Part shown: in pieces, positions 1-8,120 of the stretch
How positions within the stretch are numbered: the first letter of the stretch is position 1
Layout of the letters: each line of letters opens with the position of its first letter
Assembly: GCA_003247135.1 (NCBI GenBank)
Contig: QKAW01000001.1
Location: 93,394-157,393, forward strand
Direction: 5' to 3'
DNA: 64,000 bases
From: Spirochaetales bacterium
GTDB taxonomy: Bacteria > Spirochaetota > Spirochaetia > DSM-2461
Notes under the pieces: generated by a model
Told to the model about the DNA's origin: nothing
The model's database searches: none
What the model saw: only the letters and a program-made list of their open reading frames with translations
Position numbers and translations under genes: made by a program

Positions 1-1
1 T

Positions 2-505
2 CCATATCACTTTAAAAAGCTTTTGGATGCTGGAAATTTATATGACAGTAAACACCCTCTTGGATTAATTCTCCTAAAAGGAGCATTTGCTGACTTTATT
101 TACAATATGACTGATATTGATATTAATGCAGAACTTATCTCTATTCTTGATGATAAAAAAATAAGACTGATAATGATTGACAGATTTATATTTGATCATA
201 TTAATGAGGATGTTACTGTTGAAACCCTTGCAAAACACTTTGGTAAAAGCCCCCATTACTTCTCCAAACTGGTAAAAGAGAGTTGCGGTGAACCTTTAGG
301 ATCAAGAATAAAAAGAATTAAAATGAACCATGCAAAGATACTGCTTCAGGAGACAAAATTGAAAATATATCAGATAGCTCAAAGCTTAGGTTATTCTGAC
401 AGCTTCAGTTTTTCAAAGGCATTTAAACAACATTTTAGAGTAACTCCATCATATTTTAGAGAAAATCCCTTATATCTGCACAATAATTCTAAAGTAAAAT
501 CTTAA
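2..505 (+). CDS. AraC-family transcriptional regulator, C-terminal part (5' end outside window)
   Basis: The reading frame is open to the left edge, so the gene starts outside the window; the TTG at 23 is only an internal codon. The visible 167 residues end in a classic AraC/XylS DNA-binding domain. The first helix-turn-helix is near TVETLAKHFGKSPHYFSKLV and the second near IYQIAQSLGYSDSFSFSKAF, followed by the family's FRVTPSYFRENP ending. The sensor domain is missing, so ligand and targets cannot be told. The next gene, radC, is on the same strand 47 bp downstream but is probably functionally unrelated. The family assignment is firm; the role is unknown. Confidence 0.85.
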   Translation, partial: PYHFKKLLDAGNLYDSKHPLGLILLKGAFADFIYNMTDIDINAELISILDDKKIRLIMIDRFIFDHINEDVTVETLAKHFGKSPHYFSKLVKESCGEPLGSRIKRIKMNHAKILLQETKLKIYQIAQSLGYSDSFSFSKAFKQHFRVTPSYFRENPLYLHNNSKVKS

Positions 506-518
506 AATCTGAATTTTT

Positions 519-552
519 ATAGATCCTCAACCTATAAACAGTTGAGGTCTAT
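519..552 (+). promoter_or_regulatory. Hairpin covering the radC ribosome-binding site
   Basis: An inverted repeat pairs 525-531 (CCTCAAC) with 541-547 (GTTGAGG) around a 9-base loop. After a one-base bulge it continues as 519-522 with 549-552. The right arm holds the only Shine-Dalgarno-like sequence (GAGG) and ends one base before the radC ATG. It could dampen radC translation or serve as a weak terminator for the upstream gene; no T-run follows, which argues against a classical terminator. Confidence 0.5.
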
Positions 553-1212
553 ATGTATAAACTTAAAGAGAATAAATCAGATTTACAACCAAGAGAAAAA
601 GCTTCAGAATACGGAATAAAAAATTTAAGTGATAAGGAATTAATATCAATACTCCTTGGAAGTGGCACCCAAAAAAATCCGGTGGACAAGTTAGCTAGCC
701 AGATACTTTTATTAATTGATAAGACAAATGGGGAGGCAACAAGGGAAGAGTTAAAAAAAATTAATGGTGTCGGGGATGCAAAAGCTGCATTAATTGGAGC
801 TGCAATGGAATTTTCCAGAAGAAGACTTACCCCGGGTATAAGAAAAATATCATACCCTACTGATATTCTTCCAGCTGTGAGGCACTATGTAACAAGACCC
901 CAGGAGTACTTTATTGTAATTTCTTTAAATGGAGCCCATGAGATTATAAAAACAAGGGTTGTTAGCATTGGTATTTTAAACAGAACCCTGATACACCCAA
1001 GAGAGGTCTTTGCTGATGCTTTAAAAGAGAGGGCTGCTTCTCTGATTATTACCCACAACCATCCCAGCGGAAATTTATCCCCAAGCCCCGAAGACAGGGA
1101 AGTTACAAACCGCCTTGTTGACTCCGGTGAACTATTAGGGATAAAAATTCTGGATCATATAATATTTTCCGACAGGGACTACTTCAGTTTTACAGAGAAT
1201 GATCTACTTTAA
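553..1212 (+). CDS. radC: RadC-family JAB/MPN-domain protein
   Basis: The 219-residue protein is full length for RadC. A helix-hairpin-helix segment (KKINGVGDAKAALIGAA, about residues 66-82) precedes a JAMM metallo-domain. That domain has the metal-binding pattern H-x-H-x7-S-x2-D in HNHPSGNLSPSPED (about residues 173-186). RadC proteins are widespread, and their cellular role is unsettled despite the historical DNA-repair name. The gene converges with the sulfatase gene, and the 3' ends overlap by four bases. The start is the ATG just after a hairpin that contains its ribosome-binding site. Confidence 0.92.
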   Translation: MYKLKENKSDLQPREKASEYGIKNLSDKELISILLGSGTQKNPVDKLASQILLLIDKTNGEATREELKKINGVGDAKAALIGAAMEFSRRRLTPGIRKISYPTDILPAVRHYVTRPQEYFIVISLNGAHEIIKTRVVSIGILNRTLIHPREVFADALKERAASLIITHNHPSGNLSPSPEDREVTNRLVDSGELLGIKILDHIIFSDRDYFSFTENDLL

Positions 1213-2678
1213 TCATTAAATATTATTCCAGGGCCGTAGGGTGCCAAGCTGGTCATAATATATGGACATGTATTGGCATCTTTTACTTTATAAGCAAATT
1301 TCCACATTCTAATGCACATTTCTCTTACAACATTACTGTATTCTGTTTTTTTAGCAAGATTTATCATCTCACCAGGGTCATTCTCCAGATCATATAACTC
1401 ATCGTAATCGAAGGAATTAAAAACATACTTATATTTTTTATTCCACACCGCTCTCTGAATACCATAAATTTCATTTCCGTTGGTCTGGGTATGAATTTCA
1501 TCTCTCCAGAGAGTTTCTGAATCTATAGAATTATATATTAAAGGAACAAGAGATTTACCAGCAAAAGGAATATCTGTTTTAATATCTGCAATTTCCAGTA
1601 TTGTTGGTGCAAAATCAGTTAATGAGATTAGGTGATTATCTACTCTATTTCCTGAGATAGTTCCTCCACCAACTACACAGCAGATATTATAAGCCTCTTT
1701 AAAACAAGGTAGACCTTTAGCCCATAATTTATGAGCCCCCATATAGTCTCCATGATCTGTTAAATAGATTATAATTGTATCATCAAGAATATTCTTCTCT
1801 TTTACACTGTGTAAAACCTTTCCAAAAAGATAATCTTCGTAGCTACAGAAAGCGTAATATCTTCTTAATGCTTCTCTGTGTTCATCCTCTGTTAAATCGA
1901 GTCTCTCCTGGGTTCGTTTATACAGATTTGGTCTATCCTCCAGATTATCAGAAAAGTTATCAGGTAGTTTAATATCCTCAATATTATACATATTCAGGAA
2001 TTCTTCTGGAGGATTGTATGGGTCATGGGGACCAACTGTTCCAACGTAGATAAAAAATGGTTCATCTGAGTTATATTTGTGAATAACATTGCAGGCTAGA
2101 TCTACGGTATCAGTATCACCAAAGGGATTATCTTCTGTAGAAAAGTGGGTATATTCAGGATACCCTTCTCTTAGAATCTTGCCAAAAGCATTTTGACTAT
2201 CTTTTTTACTAAGCTTTACTTTTCCGGTGTAGACCTTATCCCAGTCATTGTTTTTAGGGGTATACTCTCTTTCCATTCTACCGTAATTAGAGATAAATTC
2301 CCTTAGAACATTGGTAAAACCTCTATCCTCGGGACCTTCATAGGCACTTACATGCCATTTCCCGGAAAAATATGTATTATACCCATTTTTCTGAAGCTCC
2401 TGGGGAAACATTTTTATATTTTCAAAAACCCCTCTGGATATTGCATTATCCACCTCAACATTATGCCAAACTCCATGCTGGGATGGATATAACCCGGTAA
2501 AGAATGATGCTCTACTTGGGCAGCAGTGGGGAGAAGGGCAGTAGCTATCTGTAAAACGAACACTATTTTTGTAAAATTCATCGAGGTTAGGAGTTTTAAC
2601 AGGACTTTCAGGAGCAATTGTAGTTGCATTTTGCTGATCAGTCATAAAAACTATAATATTAGGTCGTTTTTTATCCAT
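1209..2678 (-). CDS. Type I sulfatase, predicted cytoplasmic
   Basis: This 489-residue member of the alkaline-phosphatase/sulfatase superfamily should hydrolyse a sulfate (or related) monoester. The N-terminal RPNIIVFMTDQQ supplies the first metal-binding Asp. CCPSR at residues 52-56 is the C-x-P-S-R signature whose first Cys becomes formylglycine, and LTDHGDYMGAH is the distal metal site. There is no signal peptide, so it should act in the cytoplasm. I chose the ATG at 2678, preceded by GGTGG, over the TTG one codon earlier. It is the last gene of an importer operon and starts right after the ATPase stop, which suggests it desulfates what that importer brings in. No sulfatase-maturing enzyme is in the window. 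The substrate is unknown. Confidence 0.9.
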   Translation of the reverse strand: MDKKRPNIIVFMTDQQNATTIAPESPVKTPNLDEFYKNSVRFTDSYCPSPHCCPSRASFFTGLYPSQHGVWHNVEVDNAISRGVFENIKMFPQELQKNGYNTYFSGKWHVSAYEGPEDRGFTNVLREFISNYGRMEREYTPKNNDWDKVYTGKVKLSKKDSQNAFGKILREGYPEYTHFSTEDNPFGDTDTVDLACNVIHKYNSDEPFFIYVGTVGPHDPYNPPEEFLNMYNIEDIKLPDNFSDNLEDRPNLYKRTQERLDLTEDEHREALRRYYAFCSYEDYLFGKVLHSVKEKNILDDTIIIYLTDHGDYMGAHKLWAKGLPCFKEAYNICCVVGGGTISGNRVDNHLISLTDFAPTILEIADIKTDIPFAGKSLVPLIYNSIDSETLWRDEIHTQTNGNEIYGIQRAVWNKKYKYVFNSFDYDELYDLENDPGEMINLAKKTEYSNVVREMCIRMWKFAYKVKDANTCPYIMTSLAPYGPGIIFND

Positions 2679-2681
2679 CAA

Positions 2682-3431
2682 TTACCACCATTTAATTAAA
2701 TCTGTAACTTCATTTCTGAGTTCTACAAACTCTTTTGATGCTACATCCCTTGGTCTTGGAAGATCACATGGTAAAATTTCCTTAACAGTAGTGGGTTTAT
2801 TTGTTAAAACCATTACTCTTTCGGCTAAGTAAACCGCCTCTTCTACATTATGAGTAATAAAAATAACTGTTGTTCCTGTCTTCTTCCATAACTTAATTAA
2901 CTCATCTTCAAGTCTGAATCTTAATTCGATATCAAGTTGACCATAGGGTTCATCCATTAAAAGAAGTTCAGGATAGGTTGCAAAGGCTCGTGCAATTACT
3001 GTTCTCTGAATCATACTAATTGATAACTGATTTGGATAGTAGTTTCTAAACTCTTTTAAACCTACTATTTCCAGCATCTCCTCTACCCGTTCATTAATTA
3101 GTTCTTCTTTCTCTTTTTTTATCTCCAGTCCAAATCGAATGTTTTGCTCAACTGTAAGCCATGGCATAGTTGATGTTTCCTGAAGAATATAGGATATATT
3201 ATTAACCTTACAATCTATGGGTTTACCATCTACTAAAATATCCCCTTTTGTAACATCGAATATTTTAGTAAGGCAGTTTAAAAAAGTTGTTTTACCACAA
3301 CCAGTTGGTCCAACTATACAGAGGAATTCACCCTTCATTACATCGAAGGAGATATTATCCAGTACTAATAAATCGCCAAATTTTTTTGTTAAATTTCTAG
3401 CTTCAACTTTGACTTGTTTAATCTCATTCAT
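2682..3431 (-). CDS. NitT/TauT-type ABC transporter ATPase with degenerate signature motif
   Basis: This 249-residue nucleotide-binding subunit resembles SsuB/TauB. Walker A is GPTGCGKTT, the Q-loop region is LQETSTMPWL, Walker B is LLLMDEP and the switch histidine is present in FITHNVEEA. The ABC signature, normally LSGGMKQR, reads LSISMIQR, so both signature glycines are lost. It sits next to a second ATPase of the same family (3441-4187) and two permeases, so the transporter probably uses an ATPase heterodimer. The altered signature would fall in only one of the two composite ATP sites. The ligand is unknown; the linked sulfatase suggests a sulfated or sulfonated compound. Confidence 0.88.
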   Translation of the reverse strand: MNEIKQVKVEARNLTKKFGDLLVLDNISFDVMKGEFLCIVGPTGCGKTTFLNCLTKIFDVTKGDILVDGKPIDCKVNNISYILQETSTMPWLTVEQNIRFGLEIKKEKEELINERVEEMLEIVGLKEFRNYYPNQLSISMIQRTVIARAFATYPELLLMDEPYGQLDIELRFRLEDELIKLWKKTGTTVIFITHNVEEAVYLAERVMVLTNKPTTVKEILPCDLPRPRDVASKEFVELRNEVTDLIKWW

Positions 3432-3440
3432 ATTTTCTAC

Positions 3441-4187
3441 CTATCTTGTAAATTCCACTATTGAACTTATCTCTTGTCTTAATCTTAGAAATTCTTCACT
3501 TGTATAATCTCTTGGTCTTGGAAGATCTATTACATACTCTTTTTGAATAGTTGAAGGGCAGTTTGTCATAACAATTATTCTGTCTGCTAAATATATTGCC
3601 TCCTCAATATTGTTTGTTACAAAAAGTACGGTTCTCTTTTCATGGGCACTAATTCTTACAACCTCTTCCTGCATCAGGTATCTGGTCTGGGCATCAAGTG
3701 CACCAAATGGTTCATCCATTAACATAACTTTAGGTTTACTGCAGTAAGCTCTGGCAATACCAACCCTCTGCTTCATCCCTCCGGATAGTTTTACCGGAAA
3801 TGACTTTTCAAAACCGTTAAGTCCTACAAGGTCTATATATTCCTGAGCATCTTTCTGTCGGATACTCTTTTTAATTCCTCTGGATTTTGGTCCAAACTCT
3901 ACATTGCCCATTACAGTAAGCCATGGGAAAAGAAGAATATTCTGGTAAACCACTGCTCTGTCTGGACCGGGTTTTGTAACCTTTTTGTCCTCTAGATATA
4001 CATTCCCACTACTCTCTTTTTCAAGACCTGCAATTATATTTAATAGTGTAGATTTTCCACACTGACCTGGGCCAAAAATTACAACAAACTCATTCTCTTT
4101 AATATCAAAATGAACATTCTTTAAAACTTCGTTATTCCCGGCTTCGGAAGTAAAGGTTTTATTAATATTATCAATCTTTAAAAACAT
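3441..4187 (-). CDS. NitT/TauT-type ABC transporter ATPase lacking the switch histidine
   Basis: This is the second, 248-residue ATPase of the importer. Walker A is GPGQCGKST, the signature is a canonical LSGGMKQR and Walker B is VMLMDEP followed by the D-loop GALD. The H-loop reads FVTNNIEEA instead of the usual THD/THN, so the conserved histidine is an asparagine. Its C-terminus resembles that of the neighbouring ATPase (IDLPRPRDYTSEEF against CDLPRPRDVASKEF), which fits an old duplication. It is four bases from the upstream permease gene in the same operon. Confidence 0.88.
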   Translation of the reverse strand: MFLKIDNINKTFTSEAGNNEVLKNVHFDIKENEFVVIFGPGQCGKSTLLNIIAGLEKESSGNVYLEDKKVTKPGPDRAVVYQNILLFPWLTVMGNVEFGPKSRGIKKSIRQKDAQEYIDLVGLNGFEKSFPVKLSGGMKQRVGIARAYCSKPKVMLMDEPFGALDAQTRYLMQEEVVRISAHEKRTVLFVTNNIEEAIYLADRIIVMTNCPSTIQKEYVIDLPRPRDYTSEEFLRLRQEISSIVEFTR

Positions 4188-4191
4188 AATT

Positions 4192-4965
4192 TTACTTACC
4201 CCTTATATTCCATGCACATAATTTAGCTTCAAGGAATCGCATTGCTGTTACTAAAAATAGACCGACAACACCAATTAAAATAATTCCTGCGTAAATCTGA
4301 ACCATGTTTACCGAGTTTTGTCCCATAATAATTATCCACCCGGCACCTTCCGATGATCTGATCATCTCTGCAGCAACCATTGTTGCCCAAGCAGCTCCCA
4401 GTCCAACCTGTAACCCGGAAAAAATCTGAGGTACAGCACTTGGAAGAACTACTTTAAAAAATAACTGATTCTCTTTTGCCCCAAGCATTCTTGCAGCACC
4501 AAGTAAATTTTTATCTACACTTCTAACTCCGTCGTATACATTTGTCATTATTATTAAAAGTGTTCCAATAAATATAATAAAATATTTTGATTTCTCATCG
4601 ATTCCAAACCACAAAATAGCCAATGGTATCCAGGCTATTGATGGAATTGGTCTTAAAAGCAGGTAAAATGGTTTAATAATTGCTTCACCAACCTTTGTCC
4701 AGGCCATTGCACTACCAATTACAATTCCACAAACAGCAGCAAGAGTATATCCAACAAAAACTCTGGATAGACTCCATAAAATATGCCCCCAAATATTGTG
4801 TTGTCCTATTGGAGATATTGCACCAGCTACAAGAAATTTAAATACATCTACAGGGTTAGGAAGAAGAGTCTTCATACTCTCCATCTGGGATGCAAAAAAC
4901 CAGACAATAGTTAACAGGGACAGACTTACGACTGCCCAAAATGTTTTCTCTTTTCTATCACTCAT
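4192..4965 (-). CDS. ABC transporter permease, NitT/TauT (SsuC/TauC) family
   Basis: This 257-residue inner-membrane subunit has about six hydrophobic segments. A binding-protein-dependent transport (EAA) loop, GAARMLGAKENQLFFKVVLP, contacts the ATPase. It pairs with the similar permease encoded just upstream (4967-5743), giving two different permeases to match the two ATPases. The family imports nitrate, cyanate, taurine, alkanesulfonates, thiamine precursors and similar small molecules, so the fold alone does not give the ligand. Confidence 0.88.
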   Translation of the reverse strand: MSDRKEKTFWAVVSLSLLTIVWFFASQMESMKTLLPNPVDVFKFLVAGAISPIGQHNIWGHILWSLSRVFVGYTLAAVCGIVIGSAMAWTKVGEAIIKPFYLLLRPIPSIAWIPLAILWFGIDEKSKYFIIFIGTLLIIMTNVYDGVRSVDKNLLGAARMLGAKENQLFFKVVLPSAVPQIFSGLQVGLGAAWATMVAAEMIRSSEGAGWIIIMGQNSVNMVQIYAGIILIGVVGLFLVTAMRFLEAKLCAWNIRGK

Positions 4966-4966
4966 T

Positions 4967-5743
4967 CTAGATTCCTTTTACAACTCTTCTCTCAACAAAC
5001 TCTAATGCCAAAGTAAGAAGAGCTCCCATTATTCCTATAGTTATCATACCCACTATAACCAAATCTGATCTACCGAAGTTACGTGCTACCTGAATCATGT
5101 ATCCCAGACCTTTTTGTGCCGCAAGAAGCTCTGCTGCAATTAATCCTAGCCAAGCCATACCAAGTGAAACTCTAAGCCCGGTAAATATGTAGGGTAATGC
5201 TGATGGTATAGCAACTCTTTTTAATATCTCTATTTTACTTGCTCCAAATATCTGGGCTACCCAAATATGAACCTCGTTTGTCTGTTTAATTCCGGAATAA
5301 ACATTAACAACTGTTCCAACAAATACACCAACAAATATTATTGCAGCTTTTGCAGAAAGACCTATTCCAAGCCAAACTGTAAAAATTGGAATCCATGCAA
5401 TCCCGGGGATTGTCCTTAAAAAGTCAAATACAGGACGAACAAAGTGATCTACTGGTCTAAACCAAGCCATTGATATACCAACGGGAAGGCCAACTCCTAC
5501 ACCGATTACATAACCAGTTAAAGCAACAACAAGACTTGCAAAAATATGTTCAAAAAGTGTTCCTCCATCAGGAACTGTTGAAGTTAATTTTTTAATGAAA
5601 CTGAAAAAAACACTATCCGGACTAGGTAACATTGTTTTTGGAAAGAGGCCAAAAACTGCTGTAACTAAATACCATACAAGAACAAAAACACATAGTGTAA
5701 CAGCAGAGATAACACGAAACTTGTTTATCTTTAATCTCTTCAT
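4967..5743 (-). CDS. ABC transporter permease, NitT/TauT (SsuC/TauC) family
   Basis: This 258-residue permease is related to its neighbour and has the EAA-type loop AQIFGASKIEILKRVAIPSA and about six membrane segments. It follows the binding-protein gene after a 39-base gap that holds a stable hairpin (5759-5778). With the second permease and two ATPases it forms a heterotetrameric importer core. Transport direction (import) follows from the family and the dedicated binding protein. Confidence 0.88.
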   Translation of the reverse strand: MKRLKINKFRVISAVTLCVFVLVWYLVTAVFGLFPKTMLPSPDSVFFSFIKKLTSTVPDGGTLFEHIFASLVVALTGYVIGVGVGLPVGISMAWFRPVDHFVRPVFDFLRTIPGIAWIPIFTVWLGIGLSAKAAIIFVGVFVGTVVNVYSGIKQTNEVHIWVAQIFGASKIEILKRVAIPSALPYIFTGLRVSLGMAWLGLIAAELLAAQKGLGYMIQVARNFGRSDLVIVGMITIGIMGALLTLALEFVERRVVKGI

Positions 5744-5758
5744 TTATTATCCTTAAAA

Positions 5759-5778
5759 TGGGGAGATGTAACTCCCCA
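5759..5778 (-). promoter_or_regulatory. Intercistronic hairpin after the binding-protein gene
   Basis: A perfect 7-bp stem (5759-5765 with 5772-5778, TGGGGAG/CTCCCCA) with a 6-base loop lies between the binding-protein stop codon and the first permease. There is no T-run. Such hairpins often protect the upstream message and raise binding protein over membrane subunits, as in malE-malF. The second importer operon has an equivalent at 17346-17370. The role here is inferred. Confidence 0.55.
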
Positions 5779-5782
5779 GTAA

Positions 5783-6838
5783 TTATTTAAGTGCGTCTTT
5801 TACAACATCCAATTTAACATTTGTTTTCATAGCTTCAAGAACTTCTTTGTCCATTGATCCATTTTCCACCATAAATGCTACTAGTCCTGTCATCCATGCA
5901 CCAACTTCTTTATCAAAAGCTGTTGAACTGTCTACGTAAGTATTAAATTCACTCTCTTGTCTAACACCCTCATCGGTAAAGTCAGTTCTACCATTTGCCT
6001 GATAGAATTTTTTGCTCATAGCTACTTCGTATTCAAAATCTGCATTTAATTTATCTGTAGCTTCATACCATGCTTTCATGAAATTAACAGCATCTTTATA
6101 GTTGTTTTTGTAAAAATTGTCGCTAATCAAGATAGCATCCTGCTGGCTAATATCCTGTTGTTTTAATCCACCAACAACAGGGTAACCTGCTTTTTGAAGT
6201 TTTAAAGCAGCTGATGGAGAACCAAGACATGCAACATCTCCGTTTCCGGCAAGGAATGAAGTATAAACCTGAGCAGTTTCCATATGTATAAAGTTAATAT
6301 CCTTCATACCTAATCCAAACTGATTAATATAATCCAGCCCCATGTAATGGCTAATATTACCAATTGTTCCTAGAATTGTTTTACCTTTTAATGTCTCTGC
6401 ACTACCAATTACTTCTGGAAGAGCTTTTATATTTGCACCAGCTTTTACGATGTCACTATCTGGTCGTGCTACTATCCACGCACCATCCATTGTAGCTTCA
6501 ACATCTGCAATTAATTTTGCATTGTAAGTTGGTACAGCAATCATACCACCTGCTCCAATTGGTCCTATATCCCACTGTCCTGCACCTAACGCTTCTGCCA
6601 TTGGTCCACCGGAAGGGAAATTTATTACTTCAAGTTTAAAACCGTATTTATTATCCAGTTTTTCATCCATTATTACCTGTAAAGGAACGCTTAAATAGTA
6701 TGGCATTGCACCTACTCTAATAATAACTTTTCCATCTGCATCAACCTTAGCTGCACCTGACTCTTTTGCTCCATTTGCAAATACTGCTGTACTTGCAATT
6801 AAAACCATTACCACCATAAGTAATTTTTTAATCTTCAT
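5783..6838 (-). CDS. ABC transporter substrate-binding protein, NitT/TauT type
   Basis: This 351-residue exported protein starts with a signal peptide ending in VFANGAKESG, typical of spirochaetal binding proteins. The mature part resembles the NMT1/SsuA-like family (PYYLSVPLQVIMDEKL near the start). It is the first gene of the importer-sulfatase operon. AAGGAG stands seven bases before the ATG, and a LacI-type operator (6863-6880) overlaps the predicted promoter. The ligand is unknown; an anionic sulfur-containing compound would fit the family and the sulfatase. Confidence 0.88.
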   Translation of the reverse strand: MKIKKLLMVVMVLIASTAVFANGAKESGAAKVDADGKVIIRVGAMPYYLSVPLQVIMDEKLDNKYGFKLEVINFPSGGPMAEALGAGQWDIGPIGAGGMIAVPTYNAKLIADVEATMDGAWIVARPDSDIVKAGANIKALPEVIGSAETLKGKTILGTIGNISHYMGLDYINQFGLGMKDINFIHMETAQVYTSFLAGNGDVACLGSPSAALKLQKAGYPVVGGLKQQDISQQDAILISDNFYKNNYKDAVNFMKAWYEATDKLNADFEYEVAMSKKFYQANGRTDFTDEGVRQESEFNTYVDSSTAFDKEVGAWMTGLVAFMVENGSMDKEVLEAMKTNVKLDVVKDALK

Positions 6839-6850
6839 AACATCTCCTTA

Positions 6851-6880
6851 AATCTATAAAAACATTGACACGTGTCAATG
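6851..6880 (-). promoter_or_regulatory. Promoter and LacI-type operator of the importer-sulfatase operon
   Basis: A perfect 18-bp palindrome at 6863-6880 (CATTGACAC/GTGTCAATG) contains TTGACA (6878-6873 on the minus strand). This can serve as -35, with TAGATT (6856-6851) as -10 at 16 bp. A repressor bound here would cover the -35 box. The core TGACACGTGTCA recurs at 7900, 8062 and 8086. Confidence 0.75.
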
Positions 6881-6894
6881 TGTGTTAAAAAATT

Positions 6895-7881
6895 TTACAT
6901 AGACTCACGTCTTATTAATTTTGTTGGAATTACAATATCATCCTGATGTTTTCCATCCAGTCGTTTAAACATTACATCCAAGGTTATCTGGCTTACCATT
7001 TTAATTGATACATCGATGGTTGTTAAACTTGGTATAGATGCCACAGCATTATCCGTATTATCGACACCGGTAATAACTACATCATCCGGAACCTTTAACC
7101 CTGCTTCATGAACAGCTCTCAAGGCTCCTATTGCATCAGCATCGTTGGCACAAATTATTGCTGTAGGATGGTTCCCCTCAATAATTAGTCTCTTTACCTC
7201 TTCATAGGCATTTATTGAATTGGTAATATTGTAAATTATTCGCTGTTCCTCTATATGGAGTCCATTTTTTTCAATACCCTTTATAAATCCTCTGGTTTTC
7301 AAGTCTATTCTTGCTTGTTCCCCAGATGGACAACCTGCTAAAAATGATAATTTTCTATGGCCTAAACCAACAGCAACATCTACAATATTCATTATCGCTG
7401 ATTCTGTATCAATTTTTATTTGTGTTATTATTGGATCCAGTCCATCCATCTCCATACTTGTTATTGTTATAGATGGAATACCAAATTTTGCTATTCTGTC
7501 ATACTGTTCCTTGGTAACTTTATTTGATGCAAATATAATTCCGGAAACCTGATACCCACAAATCTGTTCTATATAATCTACATCATCCTGTACATTGGCA
7601 AACAACATAATATATCCATTTTCGTAGGCTATTTTGGTTGTATAATATACAAGCTCTGCATGAAATGGGTTTCTAATCTCATTACACACCAATAGTAACT
7701 GTTTTGACTCCTGGGATCTTAAACTTTTTGCTAGAAGATTTGGTCTGTAGTTTAACTCCTCTATTGCCTTTTGTATCTTCTCTTTTTTTTCAGCACTAAC
7801 ATAACCGCTGTTATTAACATAGTATGATACTGATGCGGGAGATACTCCTGCCAATTTTGCTACATCTTTCCTTGTTGCCAT
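6895..7881 (-). CDS. LacI-family transcriptional repressor of the importer-sulfatase regulon
   Basis: The 328-residue protein has the LacI/PurR layout. An N-terminal helix-turn-helix (RKDVAKLAGVSPASVSYYVN, residues 4-23) with a hinge region is followed by a periplasmic-binding-like sensor domain to the C-terminus. It lies between the importer operon and the divergent iron-sulfur gene. Its own promoter and those of both neighbours carry the same palindrome, so it very probably represses all three and itself. No Shine-Dalgarno is visible, and the predicted transcription start falls at or next to the ATG, so the mRNA may be leaderless. The inducer is probably the imported compound or a product of it. 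Confidence 0.88.
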   Translation of the reverse strand: MATRKDVAKLAGVSPASVSYYVNNSGYVSAEKKEKIQKAIEELNYRPNLLAKSLRSQESKQLLLVCNEIRNPFHAELVYYTTKIAYENGYIMLFANVQDDVDYIEQICGYQVSGIIFASNKVTKEQYDRIAKFGIPSITITSMEMDGLDPIITQIKIDTESAIMNIVDVAVGLGHRKLSFLAGCPSGEQARIDLKTRGFIKGIEKNGLHIEEQRIIYNITNSINAYEEVKRLIIEGNHPTAIICANDADAIGALRAVHEAGLKVPDDVVITGVDNTDNAVASIPSLTTIDVSIKMVSQITLDVMFKRLDGKHQDDIVIPTKLIRRESM

Positions 7882-7886
7882 AATTT

Positions 7887-7917
7887 AAAATACACCCACT
7901 ATTGACACGTGTCAATA
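7887..7917 (-). promoter_or_regulatory. Autoregulated promoter of the LacI-type gene
   Basis: The palindrome at 7900-7917 (TATTGACAC/GTGTCAATA) includes TTGACA at 7915-7910 as -35. After 17 bp comes TATTTT (7892-7887) as -10. Only five bases separate the -10 box from the ATG at 7881, so transcription would begin at about the start codon. Confidence 0.7.
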
Positions 7918-8052
7918 AAATTCTTTATAAAAATATCTACTTAATTAACCCTTTACATTATTCTTTATAAATATACTCTTTTATCTGCTTGGTCTTTTTA
8001 TTATTCCGCTCCACCGCCCCAGAATTTTTCTGTCATTTAGTCTCTGATTGCA

Positions 8053-8108
8053 TTGACAATATGACACGTGTCACATCATAATTATACTTATGACACGTGT
8101 CATAAGTA
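8053..8108 (+). promoter_or_regulatory. Promoter with two LacI-type operators before the iron-sulfur protein gene
   Basis: TTGACA (8053-8058), an 18-bp spacer and CATAAT (8077-8082) form a likely promoter. One operator core, TGACACGTGTCA (8062-8073), lies inside the spacer. A second one sits in a perfect 24-bp palindrome (8085-8108) covering the transcription start. Their centres are 29 bp apart. Two repressor sites bracketing the -10 box suggest tight repression. Confidence 0.75.
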
Positions 8109-8120
8109 CTGGAGGTAGAT

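Noticed and set aside
7990..8040. GC-rich patch before the operators as a second riboswitch or RNA gene
   Set aside because: No B12-box or other riboswitch landmarks and no stable stem-loop could be drawn on either strand.
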